In this document: positions 8,568-16,669 of the stretch, piece by piece
Position numbering within the stretch: the stretch's first letter is position 1
Layout: each line of letters begins with the position of its first letter
Source of the DNA: Pseudomonas taiwanensis DSM 21245
GTDB taxonomy: Bacteria > Pseudomonadota > Gammaproteobacteria > Pseudomonadales > Pseudomonadaceae
Reading direction: 5' to 3'
Length of the DNA: 56,613 nucleotides
NCBI RefSeq assembly: GCF_000425785.1
Contig: NZ_AUEC01000036.1
Coordinates: 1-56,613 of the forward strand
Made by a program: the position numbers and the translations under genes
Notes under the pieces: generated by a model
Database searches by the model: none
Told to the model about the DNA's origin: nothing
Seen by the model: only the letters and a program-made list of their open reading frames with translations

Positions 8568-9728
8568 TCAATCAGCGAGCGCCCGCAGCTTCCCTGCCCG
8601 TCGGTACGACTGCCGGGCGAAGCACACGAACATACCGGCCATCAGCGCCAGCGCCATGGGCAAACCATGCGGTGCAACGTCCATCGCCGCGCCACTGACC
8701 AGCGGCCCGACCAGGCTACCGACACCCCACAGCAAGCCCACACTGGCATTGGCCGTCACCAGGTCCTGCCCCTTGAAGCGCTGCCCGATCAGCACCAGCG
8801 CCAGGGTGTAGATGCCCCCCGCCACCGCGCCCAGCAACACCAACAGCGGCCACAGCAACCAAGTCATCTGCAGCAACCACGGCAGCGCGATACCGATGGA
8901 CATCGCCACCAGCCCACAGACCAGATGCAGCCCGGTACGCTCGACCCGGTCGGCAAGCCAGCCCAATGGCAGCTGGAAGACCATGTCGCCAGCGAACACC
9001 ACCGTCACCATCAAGGCTGCCACGCCCACGGCAAAACCATGGCTGGTGGCATACACCGGCAGCAACGACAGCACCACGGCATCGAAGAACGAGAAGAACA
9101 GCACCGCCACGCACAGCGCCGGGGCGACGCGAAAGAAGCCGGCCAGGCCGAAGCTCTTCTCGCCTTCGTCGCCATGCTCGACGTGATCGTTGGGTACGGT
9201 GAGCAGAATGCACAGCAAGGCCAGGCCATAACAGGCGGTGACCACCCCGGTGATCCACGGGCTGTTGGCACCGATGATCGCCAGCATCGCCGGGCCCAGC
9301 ACCTGGAATCCGGTGAAGCTGGTGGCGTACAGGGCCATGATCTTGCCGCGGTTGTGGTCCGGGCACAGTTCGTTGACCCACGACTCGCCCAGGATGATGG
9401 CGATGCCCATGCCGACACCCAGCCCCAGGCGCAGCAGCGCCAGCCACAGCATCGAGTCGAAGGCCCACTCCAGCAAGGCGATGCTCAGCGTGCACAGGCT
9501 GAAGCTGAGCAGGTAGATGACGCGACGGGTCAGGTGCCGGCAGCAGGCATCGACTAGGAACGCCGAGAGCATCATCCCCGCAGCGGGAATGGCCGAGATG
9601 ATGCCGATCTCCAGGGTTCCGGCACCTGCTTCATGCAGGCGCAACGACACCAGCGGCAGGCTGGCCCCCAGGCTGAAGCCCACCACCGAAACGGCGAACA
9701 GAAGGCCCGCCAGCAAACGCATGTTCAT
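8568..9728 (-). CDS. MFS transporter (YcaD-like)
   Basis: 386 residues with about twelve hydrophobic segments and the MFS layout of two six-helix halves. The loop between helices 2 and 3 (FLVDACCRHLTRRVIYLLSF) is a weak version of the usual GxLaDrxGrr motif. The pattern resembles the YcaD family; substrate unknown. The start MNMRLLAGLL is chosen because AAGGAG lies six bases before it, whereas an in-frame ATG 11 codons upstream has no such site. It faces the siderophore receptor tail to tail. Export of a siderophore or another small molecule is possible but only suggested by position. Confidence 0.85.
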   Translation of the reverse strand: MNMRLLAGLLFAVSVVGFSLGASLPLVSLRLHEAGAGTLEIGIISAIPAAGMMLSAFLVDACCRHLTRRVIYLLSFSLCTLSIALLEWAFDSMLWLALLRLGLGVGMGIAIILGESWVNELCPDHNRGKIMALYATSFTGFQVLGPAMLAIIGANSPWITGVVTACYGLALLCILLTVPNDHVEHGDEGEKSFGLAGFFRVAPALCVAVLFFSFFDAVVLSLLPVYATSHGFAVGVAALMVTVVFAGDMVFQLPLGWLADRVERTGLHLVCGLVAMSIGIALPWLLQMTWLLWPLLVLLGAVAGGIYTLALVLIGQRFKGQDLVTANASVGLLWGVGSLVGPLVSGAAMDVAPHGLPMALALMAGMFVCFARQSYRRAGKLRALAD

Positions 9729-10085
9729 GTACCACTCCTTGCAAACCGAAAAGACGCGCAAACGCAGGCGCCCAGGCGCACACCGGGACGGTGGACGACG
9801 CAGGGGCGCGGATCAGTTCAGTGCAGGGTGTGGCGAGAAGGTGAAGGCGAACAGCACACTGCGCCGACGCTTGAGCACCGTGTCGCTCGGCCACGCGCGA
9901 CGCATGGCCTGAAAGGCAGGCGGGCGTGCATGAGGGAGGCTTTGGGTACGGCGCATTGCTGAGACTACTACGCAGGTGTGTCGAAAAAAGAGGCGGCACT
10001 CTAGGCCAAGGCGAGTTGGTTCGTCAAATACCCAGGTGGGAGAGGCCTTGTGTCGCGAAAGGGCTGCAACGCAGCCCCAGCGTTC
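9729..10085. other. 357-base intergenic region with a REP-like hairpin
   Basis: No gene is convincing here. The right part (about 10036-10080) carries a pseudomonad intergenic repeat whose hairpin is GGGCTGC (10061-10067), AAC, GCAGCCC (10071-10077). On the minus strand this directly follows the end of the fsr-like gene and is followed by TTT, so it could end that transcript. The left part must hold the promoter of the MFS gene at 9728, but no clear -35/-10 pair was found. Confidence 0.5.
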
Positions 10086-11300
10086 TCAACGCTTACCGGT
10101 ATTGGGCAAGAACACCGCCAACAACCCGAACAACGGCAGGTACGAGCACACGCCATACACATACTCGATACCGCGCAGGTCAGCCACATACCCCAGCAGC
10201 GCAGCGCCAATTCCACCGAAGCCAAACATCAGCCCGAAGAACACCCCGGCAATCATGCCCACGCTCCCCGGCACCAGTTCTTGGGCATACACCACGATGG
10301 CCGAGAACGCAGACGCCAGGATGAAACCGATCACCACACTCAGCACGGTGGTCCAGAACAGGTCGGCATAGGGCAACGCCAGCGTGAACGGCGCCACGCC
10401 CAGGATCGAGAACCAGATCACCGCCTTGCGCCCAATACGGTCGCCGATCGGCCCGCCAAAGAAGGTGCCAGCGGCCACCGCGCCAAGGAACAGGAACAGA
10501 TGCAGCTGCGAGCTGGCCACCGACAGGTCGAATTTCTCGATCAAGTAGAAGGTGAAGTAGCTGGTGAAGCTGGCCATGTAGAAATACTTGGAGAACACCA
10601 GCAGGCCAAGCACGATCAGTGCCGCGATCACCCGCTGGCGCGAGATGCCATGGGCGGCCTGCACCGCCTTGCGCGCCTTGGCCTGACTGAGGTGGTCCTT
10701 GTACCAACGGCGCAGCATCAAGGTCACGCCGAAGAAGAACAGCCCCGCCAGGCCGAACCAGGCGACGTGACTCTGGCCGAAGGGAATGACGATGGCCGCT
10801 GCCAGCAACGGACCGAATGCAGAGCCTGCATTACCACCGACCTGGAAGGTCGACTGCGCCAGGCCGAAGCGTCCCCCCGAGGCCAGGCGGGCGATCCGCG
10901 AGGTTTCAGGGTGGAAGGTCGAGGAGCCGATACCTACCAGCGCCGAAGCCAGCAGAATCATCGGGAAGCTACCCACGAACGCCAGCATGACGATGCCCAC
11001 CAGGGTACACAGTGTGCCCATCGGCAGCAGATTCGGCGTCGGCCTGCGGTCGGTGAAGAAGCCTACCCAAGGTTGCAGCAACGACGCGGTGATCTGGAAC
11101 GTCAGGGTGATCAGGCCAATCTGCGCGAAGCTGAGGTCGTAATTGGCCTTGAGCATCGGGTAGATCGCCGGCAGTACCGACTGGATCAGGTCGTTGATCA
11201 GGTGCGCCAGGGCACAGAAGGCGATGATGCGCATCACCAGCGGATTGGCGTGGGAAGCCGAGCCGCTGGCAGAGGCGGTTGAGGCGCTGCTGGTGGCCAT
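10086..11300 (-). CDS. MFS exporter, Fsr (fosmidomycin resistance) family
   Basis: 404 residues with twelve predicted membrane helices. Family features include the early AHLINDLIQSVLPAIYPMLK segment, FTDRRPTPNLLPMG after helix 2, and the GIGSSTFHPETSRIARLASGGRFGLAQSTFQVGGNAGSAFGP stretch of helix 4-5, which is highly characteristic of Fsr proteins. E. coli Fsr exports fosmidomycin; the natural substrate is not known. The N-terminus is Ser/Ala-rich and the true start may be slightly downstream. It is divergent from the orphan fecR, and the shared 181-base gap contains a Fur-box-like site, so iron control of this exporter is possible. Confidence 0.88.
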   Translation of the reverse strand: MATSSASTASASGSASHANPLVMRIIAFCALAHLINDLIQSVLPAIYPMLKANYDLSFAQIGLITLTFQITASLLQPWVGFFTDRRPTPNLLPMGTLCTLVGIVMLAFVGSFPMILLASALVGIGSSTFHPETSRIARLASGGRFGLAQSTFQVGGNAGSAFGPLLAAAIVIPFGQSHVAWFGLAGLFFFGVTLMLRRWYKDHLSQAKARKAVQAAHGISRQRVIAALIVLGLLVFSKYFYMASFTSYFTFYLIEKFDLSVASSQLHLFLFLGAVAAGTFFGGPIGDRIGRKAVIWFSILGVAPFTLALPYADLFWTTVLSVVIGFILASAFSAIVVYAQELVPGSVGMIAGVFFGLMFGFGGIGAALLGYVADLRGIEYVYGVCSYLPLFGLLAVFLPNTGKR

Positions 11301-11393
11301 GAACTGGTGTCTCCGTCGGCAGGTTGGGATCCGATTATCAGGAAACGAATAGATACATAGCTACCTTTTTATCACCCTATCGGCGCACGCTTG

Positions 11394-11410
11394 TAAATGG
11401 TTCTCAATAT
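11394..11410. promoter_or_regulatory. Fur-box-like site between fsr-like gene and orphan fecR
   Basis: AATGGTTCTCAAT (11396-11408) is the exact reverse complement of the 13-base core ATTGAGAACCATT found before the ECF sigma gene at 4424-4436. It lies 74 bases before the orphan fecR start and about 85 bases before the fsr-like start. Confidence 0.55.
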
Positions 11411-11481
11411 ATTTAGCATCCTCACGCTCTATCCCTGTATTCGTTGGGCGAACCCGCCCTCTTCGTGAACTGATCGACACC

Positions 11482-12414
11482 ATGAGCCCGATGCCAGCCC
11501 AGCAGACCCAGCGCGAGGCCCAGCAACAAGCGCTGGAGTGGTTCTCGCGCATGCGCCAGCCTGGCTGCGACGACATCGAGCGCCGCGAATTCGCTGCCTG
11601 GTGCCAAGACCCGCTCAACGCCCATGCCTATGCCGAACTCGAGGCCCTCTGGCAGCACCTGCAACCACCACAGGTTCGCCCGCGCCCCCTGCCGGCGAAG
11701 CCCCGTCGCAGTCACCTGGGCAAAGCGATGGCGCTGTTGTGCCTGTTACTGGCCGGCGCCCTGGTCTACCTGTACTGGCCGTTGATGCAACGCTGGGGCA
11801 GCGAACTGCATACCGAGGCCGGCGAACGGCGCAGTGTGCGCCTGGCCGACGGTTCGACCCTGCACCTGGACAGCGCCAGTGCGATGAACGTCGACCTGCG
11901 CAGCCGTACCCGCCAACTGCAGCTGGTGCAGGGCCAGGTCTACCTGGAAGTGATGCTCGATGGCCGGGCCATGGACCTGCAGGTCGATGACGCGCGCATC
12001 CAAGTGTTCGGCAGCCGCCTGATGGTGGCGCGCCGCGCGGACCACGACGAAGTGGTGGTGATCAACGGCAAGGCCATGGTCATTCAGGGAGGGGACCAAC
12101 GAATGGTCTCTTCGGGCGAGCGCGTGACCTTCAACCAGGCACGCATCGACACGGTGCAGAAGGTCGACATCGACCGCGCTACAGCCTGGCGCAGTGGGGC
12201 TTTGCGCGTCACCGACATGCCGCTGGGCCAGGTACTGGAACGTCTGGCCGGCTACCAGGGTAGGCGCGTGTGGTTGATGGACCAGCAGGCCGCCTATCGG
12301 CGCATCAGCGGCGACTTCAGCCTCGACCGTGCGCAAGACAGCCTGGACAAACTCGCCGCCGCGCAGCGATTGACGCTCAACGGCCTGCTTGGCCACTGGC
12401 TGATCGTCCGCTGA
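11482..12414 (+). CDS. Orphan FecR-family anti-sigma factor
   Basis: 310 residues with the full FecR layout. The N-terminal sigma-binding part reads QQQALEWFSRMRQPGCDDIERREFAAWCQ..AHAYAELEALW. One membrane helix (GKAMALLCLLLAGALVYLYW, about residues 76-95) is preceded by a twin arginine (KPRRSHLG). A periplasmic FecR domain (RRSVRLADGSTLHLDSASAMNVDL) and a C-terminal STN-like part end the protein. Unlike the FecR at 4979, no sigma-factor gene precedes it and no receptor gene follows; a tRNA lies downstream. The start lacks a strong ribosome site, as if once coupled to an upstream gene. It may act on a sigma factor encoded elsewhere, or cross-talk with the one at 4477. Confidence 0.9.
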   Translation: MSPMPAQQTQREAQQQALEWFSRMRQPGCDDIERREFAAWCQDPLNAHAYAELEALWQHLQPPQVRPRPLPAKPRRSHLGKAMALLCLLLAGALVYLYWPLMQRWGSELHTEAGERRSVRLADGSTLHLDSASAMNVDLRSRTRQLQLVQGQVYLEVMLDGRAMDLQVDDARIQVFGSRLMVARRADHDEVVVINGKAMVIQGGDQRMVSSGERVTFNQARIDTVQKVDIDRATAWRSGALRVTDMPLGQVLERLAGYQGRRVWLMDQQAAYRRISGDFSLDRAQDSLDKLAAAQRLTLNGLLGHWLIVR

Positions 12415-12470
12415 AACCGGGCTTTGCGGCTAAGTTTTTGAAAGCGTGCAAATTTTTTTTGAAATGAGTG

Positions 12471-12499
12471 TTGACACAGGGTCATCACAAGGGAATAAT
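12471..12499 (+). promoter_or_regulatory. Sigma-70 promoter of tRNA-Met
   Basis: TTGACA (12471-12476), a 17-base spacer and AATAAT (12494-12499) make a near-consensus promoter ending 10 bases before the tRNA. Confidence 0.8.
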
Positions 12500-12509
12500 G
12501 CGCGCCATC

Positions 12510-12586
12510 GGCTACATAGCTCAGTTGGTTAGAGCATAGCATTCATAATGCTGGGGTCCGGGGTTCAAGTCCCTGTGTAGCCACCA
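12510..12586 (+). tRNA. tRNA-Met (CAT, elongator type)
   Basis: The 77-base sequence folds into a full cloverleaf. The acceptor stem is GGCTACA/TGTAGCC, the D arm GCTC-GAGC, the anticodon loop TTCATAA (anticodon CAT), and the T arm CGGGG/CCCTG with loop TTCAAGT. The CCA end is encoded. The fully paired first base pair (G-C) indicates the elongator rather than the initiator, which has a mismatch there; a CAT tRNA that is later lysidine-modified to read Ile is a less likely alternative. It has its own promoter and terminator. Confidence 0.96.
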
Positions 12587-12594
12587 AACAAGTG

Positions 12595-12624
12595 AAAGGG
12601 CTTACCGCAAGGTAAGCCCTTTTT
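12595..12624 (+). terminator. Intrinsic terminator of tRNA-Met
   Basis: AAAGGGCTTACC, loop GCAA, GGTAAGCCCTTT, then TTCTTT: a strong stem with a T-rich tail nine bases after the tRNA. Confidence 0.9.
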
Positions 12625-12649
12625 CTTTGCCCGCGACACATCTCCCCGC

Positions 12650-13261
12650 TCAGCGCACACCGCTGATTGCAACCGCCAGCCCCAGCCCGATCAGCGCTAC
12701 ACCTATCATTCGGTCGACCATCCGCTGACGCTCGATCATCGCCCTGCGCAAACCTTCACTGGAAAAGAACACCGCCACCAGACTGAACCAAGCCCAGTGG
12801 GCGAACGACATGAACGCGCCGTAGGCAAAATCCAACTGCAATGCACTGCCCGGTTTCACCACCTGGGTATAGGCGCTGATCACAAACAGCAGGGTCTTGG
12901 GGTTGAAGGCGTTGGTCAGAAAACCAGTGCGCATGGCCTGCAGCATACCCGCACGACTGCTGCCACCTTCAAGACGGATCCGGCGGGTGTTGGTCAACGA
13001 CTGGTAACCCAGGTAGATCAGGTACCCCGCCCCCAGCACCTTCATCCCCATGAACAGCGTTGGGCTGCGGCTGATGATCACCGCGATTCCCAGCACCGTG
13101 TACAGCACATGCACCTGTACGCCCAGGGCGATACCCAAGGCGGCGGCCAAGCCCGCCTTGCGGCCCTGTGCATAACTAGTGCGCGTGACCATGGCGAAAT
13201 CAGCGCCAGGGCTGATGACTGCCAACACGGTGAACACGGCGATAGCGACCAATTCATTCAC
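12650..13261 (-). CDS. LysE/RhtB-family amino-acid exporter
   Basis: 203 residues with six hydrophobic segments and the family's N-terminal signature VISPGADFAMVTRTSYAQGRKAGLAAALGIALG, which is typical of RhtB/LysE exporters of amino acids and homoserine lactone-like compounds. A GTG start at 13261 is chosen because GAGGAG lies seven bases before it; the frame continues 11 codons upstream to an ATG without a ribosome site. It is divergent from a LysR-type regulator (13460), the usual arrangement for LysE and its regulator, and a dyad lies between them. Confidence 0.9.
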   Translation of the reverse strand: MNELVAIAVFTVLAVISPGADFAMVTRTSYAQGRKAGLAAALGIALGVQVHVLYTVLGIAVIISRSPTLFMGMKVLGAGYLIYLGYQSLTNTRRIRLEGGSSRAGMLQAMRTGFLTNAFNPKTLLFVISAYTQVVKPGSALQLDFAYGAFMSFAHWAWFSLVAVFFSSEGLRRAMIERQRMVDRMIGVALIGLGLAVAISGVR

Positions 13262-13351
13262 GGAACAACTCCTCGATAAGCGATGAAAATGCACGGATGC
13301 GCGATTATCGAGGCCTGATGCCCTGGCGAAAAATCGATTTATAGTGAAGGA

Positions 13352-13376
13352 AATCTGATAGTTTTCCTGTCAGATT
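13352..13376. promoter_or_regulatory. Dyad, candidate LysR-type operator
   Basis: AATCTGA (13352-13358) and TCAGATT (13370-13376) form a perfect dyad with an 11-base spacer between the divergent exporter and regulator genes. Size and position fit a LysR-type regulator binding site. Confidence 0.6.
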
Positions 13377-13459
13377 TTTATGGCCTTTCATGAGCAACCG
13401 TCCTTCTACGGGGTCAGCGCCAACCTTATGAAGGGTGATGCATACGCCAAGGCGCAGGA

Positions 13460-14386
13460 ATGGATAACGACCCTTCGATGAAACTGCCCCCACTCAATGC
13501 ATTGCGTTACTTCGACATCGCCGCCGAAACCGAAAACTTCGTGCGCGCCGCCGAACGCCTGCATGTCACCCATGGCGCCGTCAGCCGCCAAGTACGCCTG
13601 CTGGAGGAAAGCCTGGGCATCGAGCTGTTCGAACGGCGCAACCGGGCCATCTTCCTCACACCTGCAGGCCGCGCGCTGCACGGCACCACCCAAGCCATCT
13701 TCGAGCAGCTCGAAGGCGCGGTGCAGCGCCTGCGGCAGCAGGAAAGCAACAACGTACTGGTGCTGTCCTGCGAGCCCACCATTGCCATGCGCTGGCTGAT
13801 CCCACGCCTGCCCCGCTTCCACGCCGCCCACCCCGACCTGCAACTGCACCTGGTGGCAGCGGGCGGCCTGCCGGACTTCACTCGCGGGGGCATCGACCTG
13901 GCCTTGCGCCGCGACGACTTCCACTGGGACCACACGCTGCACAGCCTGAAAATCTGCGAGGAATGGATCGGCCCGGTAGGCCACCCCACCACTGCTGACA
14001 ACCAGCGCCTGCTGCACAGCGGCACTCGCCCCAGCGCCTGGCCGACCTGGCTGCGCCTGAGCGGCCAGCGGCTCGGGCACACCGAGCGCAGTGACTACGA
14101 ACATTTCTACCTGTCGATCCAGGCCGCCAGCGCAGGCCTGGGCCTAGCCATCGCCTCAGCCCTGATGGTGCAAGACGAACTGGAAAGCGGGCAGCTGAAA
14201 GCCCCCTTCGGCTTTCTGCGCGACGGCTCTGCCTATCACCTGCTCAGCCCCCATCCGCTCAACGCTGGCGGTAAACGCCAGCGCTTCGCCCAATGGGTGG
14301 CCGATGAGTGCCAGCGCGGCCTGACTCAACTGGGCTTGATGCAGAACGACGAACCGGCACCACCATCCCCACCCCAGGTGCGATAG
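13460..14386 (+). CDS. LysR-family transcriptional regulator (GcvA/DsdC-like)
   Basis: 308 residues. The N-terminal winged helix-turn-helix is clear (LNALRYFDIAAETENFVRAAERLHVTHGAVSRQVRLLEESLGIELFERRNRAIFLTPAGR). An effector-binding domain follows (IAMRWLIPRLPRFHAAHPDLQLHLV, DLALRRDDFHW), of the GcvA/AmpR type. It probably controls the divergent LysE-type exporter at 12650. The ATG at 13460 has AAGGCGCAGGA upstream; an alternative ATG six codons later has no such site. The 3' end overlaps the convergent peptidase gene by 61 bases. Confidence 0.9.
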   Translation: MDNDPSMKLPPLNALRYFDIAAETENFVRAAERLHVTHGAVSRQVRLLEESLGIELFERRNRAIFLTPAGRALHGTTQAIFEQLEGAVQRLRQQESNNVLVLSCEPTIAMRWLIPRLPRFHAAHPDLQLHLVAAGGLPDFTRGGIDLALRRDDFHWDHTLHSLKICEEWIGPVGHPTTADNQRLLHSGTRPSAWPTWLRLSGQRLGHTERSDYEHFYLSIQAASAGLGLAIASALMVQDELESGQLKAPFGFLRDGSAYHLLSPHPLNAGGKRQRFAQWVADECQRGLTQLGLMQNDEPAPPSPPQVR

Positions 14387-14904
14387 CCTGCGGTGTCGAT
14401 GTGGATACGCCCCGTCGGATAGCGCCCCAGGCCCATGTTCCAAGCCTGGCCATGCTGTTGCCAGAAGCGGCATAGCGGCTGGGGATCAGCCCAGCGCGGC
14501 AAGAGGATGTCGACCGCGAACGCACGGGTATGCGCACTGCCCACAGCGCCACCCGCACAGGCATTGAGGCCTGGCTCGCGGTAGGCCGAGACCACCTCGT
14601 ACTGACGCAGGATGCCTTGCTGGTCGAGGGTCTTGAGCAGCGACAAGGTGGAGCGCACCGCCGGCCAGTGACTGATTGGCGGCACGGCGAAAGGCGACGC
14701 CCGGCATACCCGCCAGTCCGAGGCCGAGCGCAGCAACTGCGCGATCGGCACCACACCGTACAATCGGGCATCGACCAGCATCTCGCGAAACGGTCGGGTC
14801 TGATGATCCCCCGCCCATTGCGCGAACATCCACACGTCCCGCTCATCGGCCTGTGCCACGCCGCCCGCCATCGCCGCCATCAACACCCAACCTGCCCTTC
14901 TCAT
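14326..14904 (-). CDS. Exported M15-type peptidase (D-Ala-D-Ala carboxypeptidase-like)
   Basis: 192 residues starting MRRAGWVLMAAMAGGVAQA, a signal peptide with cleavage near AQA. The Peptidase_M15_3 zinc site is visible as SAHTRAFAVDI (His and Asp ligands) and RIHIDT (third ligand). Relatives cut peptidoglycan cross-links or D-Ala-D-Ala ends in the periplasm. The start is supported by AGGGAG seven bases upstream; the frame extends 55 codons further upstream without support. The C-terminal 61 bases overlap the convergent LysR gene. The exported protein gene at 14972 runs the other way. Confidence 0.82.
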   Translation of the reverse strand: MRRAGWVLMAAMAGGVAQADERDVWMFAQWAGDHQTRPFREMLVDARLYGVVPIAQLLRSASDWRVCRASPFAVPPISHWPAVRSTLSLLKTLDQQGILRQYEVVSAYREPGLNACAGGAVGSAHTRAFAVDILLPRWADPQPLCRFWQQHGQAWNMGLGRYPTGRIHIDTAGYRTWGGDGGAGSSFCIKPS

Positions 14905-14971
14905 CGCCACGCTCCCTGCCCCAGTATTAGCACCGGCCGCCGGATCGGGCGGCAATGACAAGGAGTTAAGC

Positions 14972-16129
14972 ATGCACAAGATTGCCTTATCGAGCCTCGC
15001 CGTCGTCGCCTTCAGCAGCCTGGCCCTGGCTGACGCGCATATCGACCTGGGCGATAGCCAGCGCGTCACCCGATTGTTCGCCTACCCCAACAACTGCAAC
15101 GTGGTGTGCTACCGCAACTGGTCGCTGGAACAGACCGTCGAGCACTACCTGACCCAGAGCGTGCGCCGCGACGGCTATGCCGATGCAGGGGTGCACGTCA
15201 GTCGCGACAACGACAGGCTGTACGCCACTATCAGCAAGGTGCCCGCCAACTACGTCGCGCCACTGCGCCAGCTGCTCGACAGTGGTGAGCTGGCCTACGA
15301 TGGCGCCACACAATTGAACAAGGACGGCAAATGGTCCTACGACTGGTACCTGTTCCTGCCGCTGGGCATGGCCCTGCAGAACCGTCGCAGCATCGAGCTG
15401 CTGCACTTCCCGCCTGACTATTCGCTGACCCAGGCCCAGGACTACCTGCGTTCGAACACCACCGACCGCTGGGCCGAACTGCTGACGTTCAACGGCGTCG
15501 CTACCAGCCAGACCCCGGCCTACCAGACCATCATCGACATCGCACCCATCGCCGCCCCCGCCAGCGCTGGCGAGTCATTGAAGGACACCTATAGCTACTT
15601 CAAGGACTACCAGGTCCGCATGGTCCGCGAGATGACCCTGCAAAACCCCGCCAAACCCCTGCCGATGGTCGCCTTCGGCGCCCCGGTGCGCAGCTGGATC
15701 CAGCAGCAGTACGGACCGCAGGTCGGCGTACTGGGCCTGGTCGGCATCAGCCCGCAAAAGGGCACGACGGTGCCGGTGCTGGGGGCCAACCACCCCAGTG
15801 CGATCTGGTATGCGGCGGACAAGGCCAGCCATGGTGGCGATCAGGATGCAGCCGATACGGCCGGGCTGAAAATGATGGGGCAGGACCTGACGGCGGCCTG
15901 CTGGCAGGCCGGGATGGGGCGCAACCCGGCGGCAGAGCCGAAACTGACACTCGAGGCCTGTGCCACCAAGTGGCAAGTCACGCAGAAGAAACAGACGTGC
16001 GAGCTGTTCTTCCGCACCGTACGCAAGTACACGCCGGAACAAGCAGCGGCGAAATGCAACAGCGCGGCGGTGACCCGATCGCTTCGGGACCTGAGCAAGC
16101 CCGTCGAGGCGCTGCCTCCAGCGCTGTGA
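14972..16129 (+). CDS. Exported protein of unknown function
   Basis: 385 residues, not assigned to a named family. A signal peptide (MHKIALSSLAVVAFSSLALA) precedes a mature protein rich in aromatic residues. It has one early cysteine pair (NNCNVVCYRNW, about residues 41-46) and four later cysteines in the last quarter (AACWQAG, LEACATK, QTCELFF, AAKCNS), which suggests disulphide bonds in the periplasm. An AAGGAG ribosome site lies eight bases before the ATG. It is divergent from the M15 peptidase, with 67 bases between the starts, so a shared promoter region and a cell-envelope role are plausible but unproven. Confidence 0.8.
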   Translation: MHKIALSSLAVVAFSSLALADAHIDLGDSQRVTRLFAYPNNCNVVCYRNWSLEQTVEHYLTQSVRRDGYADAGVHVSRDNDRLYATISKVPANYVAPLRQLLDSGELAYDGATQLNKDGKWSYDWYLFLPLGMALQNRRSIELLHFPPDYSLTQAQDYLRSNTTDRWAELLTFNGVATSQTPAYQTIIDIAPIAAPASAGESLKDTYSYFKDYQVRMVREMTLQNPAKPLPMVAFGAPVRSWIQQQYGPQVGVLGLVGISPQKGTTVPVLGANHPSAIWYAADKASHGGDQDAADTAGLKMMGQDLTAACWQAGMGRNPAAEPKLTLEACATKWQVTQKKQTCELFFRTVRKYTPEQAAAKCNSAAVTRSLRDLSKPVEALPPAL

Positions 16130-16213
16130 TCGACATACCGGCCTCTTCGCGGCGCGAGCCCGCGCCCCCAGGCTTCACGCCACGATCGAGGCCGGCTCAG
16201 GCCTGACCCAGGC

Positions 16214-16669
16214 TCACTCTTCGAGCAGGGTACAGGCCATCACCAGGGCATCTTCGCGCCCACCGGCGATCGGGTAGTAGTCACGTCGGCGGCCAATCTC
16301 GTTGAAGCCATAGCGCTCGTACAAGCGATAGGCCGACTGGTTGCTGGCCCGCACCTCCAGGAAACACTCCCGGCCATTGAGCTGGTAGGCACGTGCCATC
16401 AGGTGCTCCAGCAGGCGCAGCCCCAGGCCACGGCCCTGGTTCTCCGGCTTGACGGTAATGTTGAGCAGGTGCGCTTCGTCGATGATCACATTGATCACGC
16501 CATGGCCGACCTGCTGCTGGCCATCGAACATCAGCCAGACTTCGTACGACTTGAGCGCATCCTGAAAGATCCCACGGGTCCAGGGATGACTGAACGCTGC
16601 ATATTCGATTTTAAGCACGGCATCCAGATCCGCCTCGGTCATCAGGCGGAAGCTGATCGAGTCACTCAT
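16214..16669 (-). CDS. rimI: RimI: ribosomal protein S18 alanine N-acetyltransferase
   Basis: 151 residues of the GNAT fold with the acetyl-CoA loop NQGRGLGLRLLEHLM and the RimI C-terminal stretch LEVRASNQSAYRLYERYGFNEIGRRRDYYP, diagnostic of the family. It acetylates the N-terminal alanine of S18. The start overlaps the stop of the upstream gene (16666-16669, ATGA), so the two are translationally coupled. In E. coli rimI is likewise preceded by holD, which supports the identification of the upstream gene. Confidence 0.95.
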   Translation of the reverse strand: MSDSISFRLMTEADLDAVLKIEYAAFSHPWTRGIFQDALKSYEVWLMFDGQQQVGHGVINVIIDEAHLLNITVKPENQGRGLGLRLLEHLMARAYQLNGRECFLEVRASNQSAYRLYERYGFNEIGRRRDYYPIAGGREDALVMACTLLEE

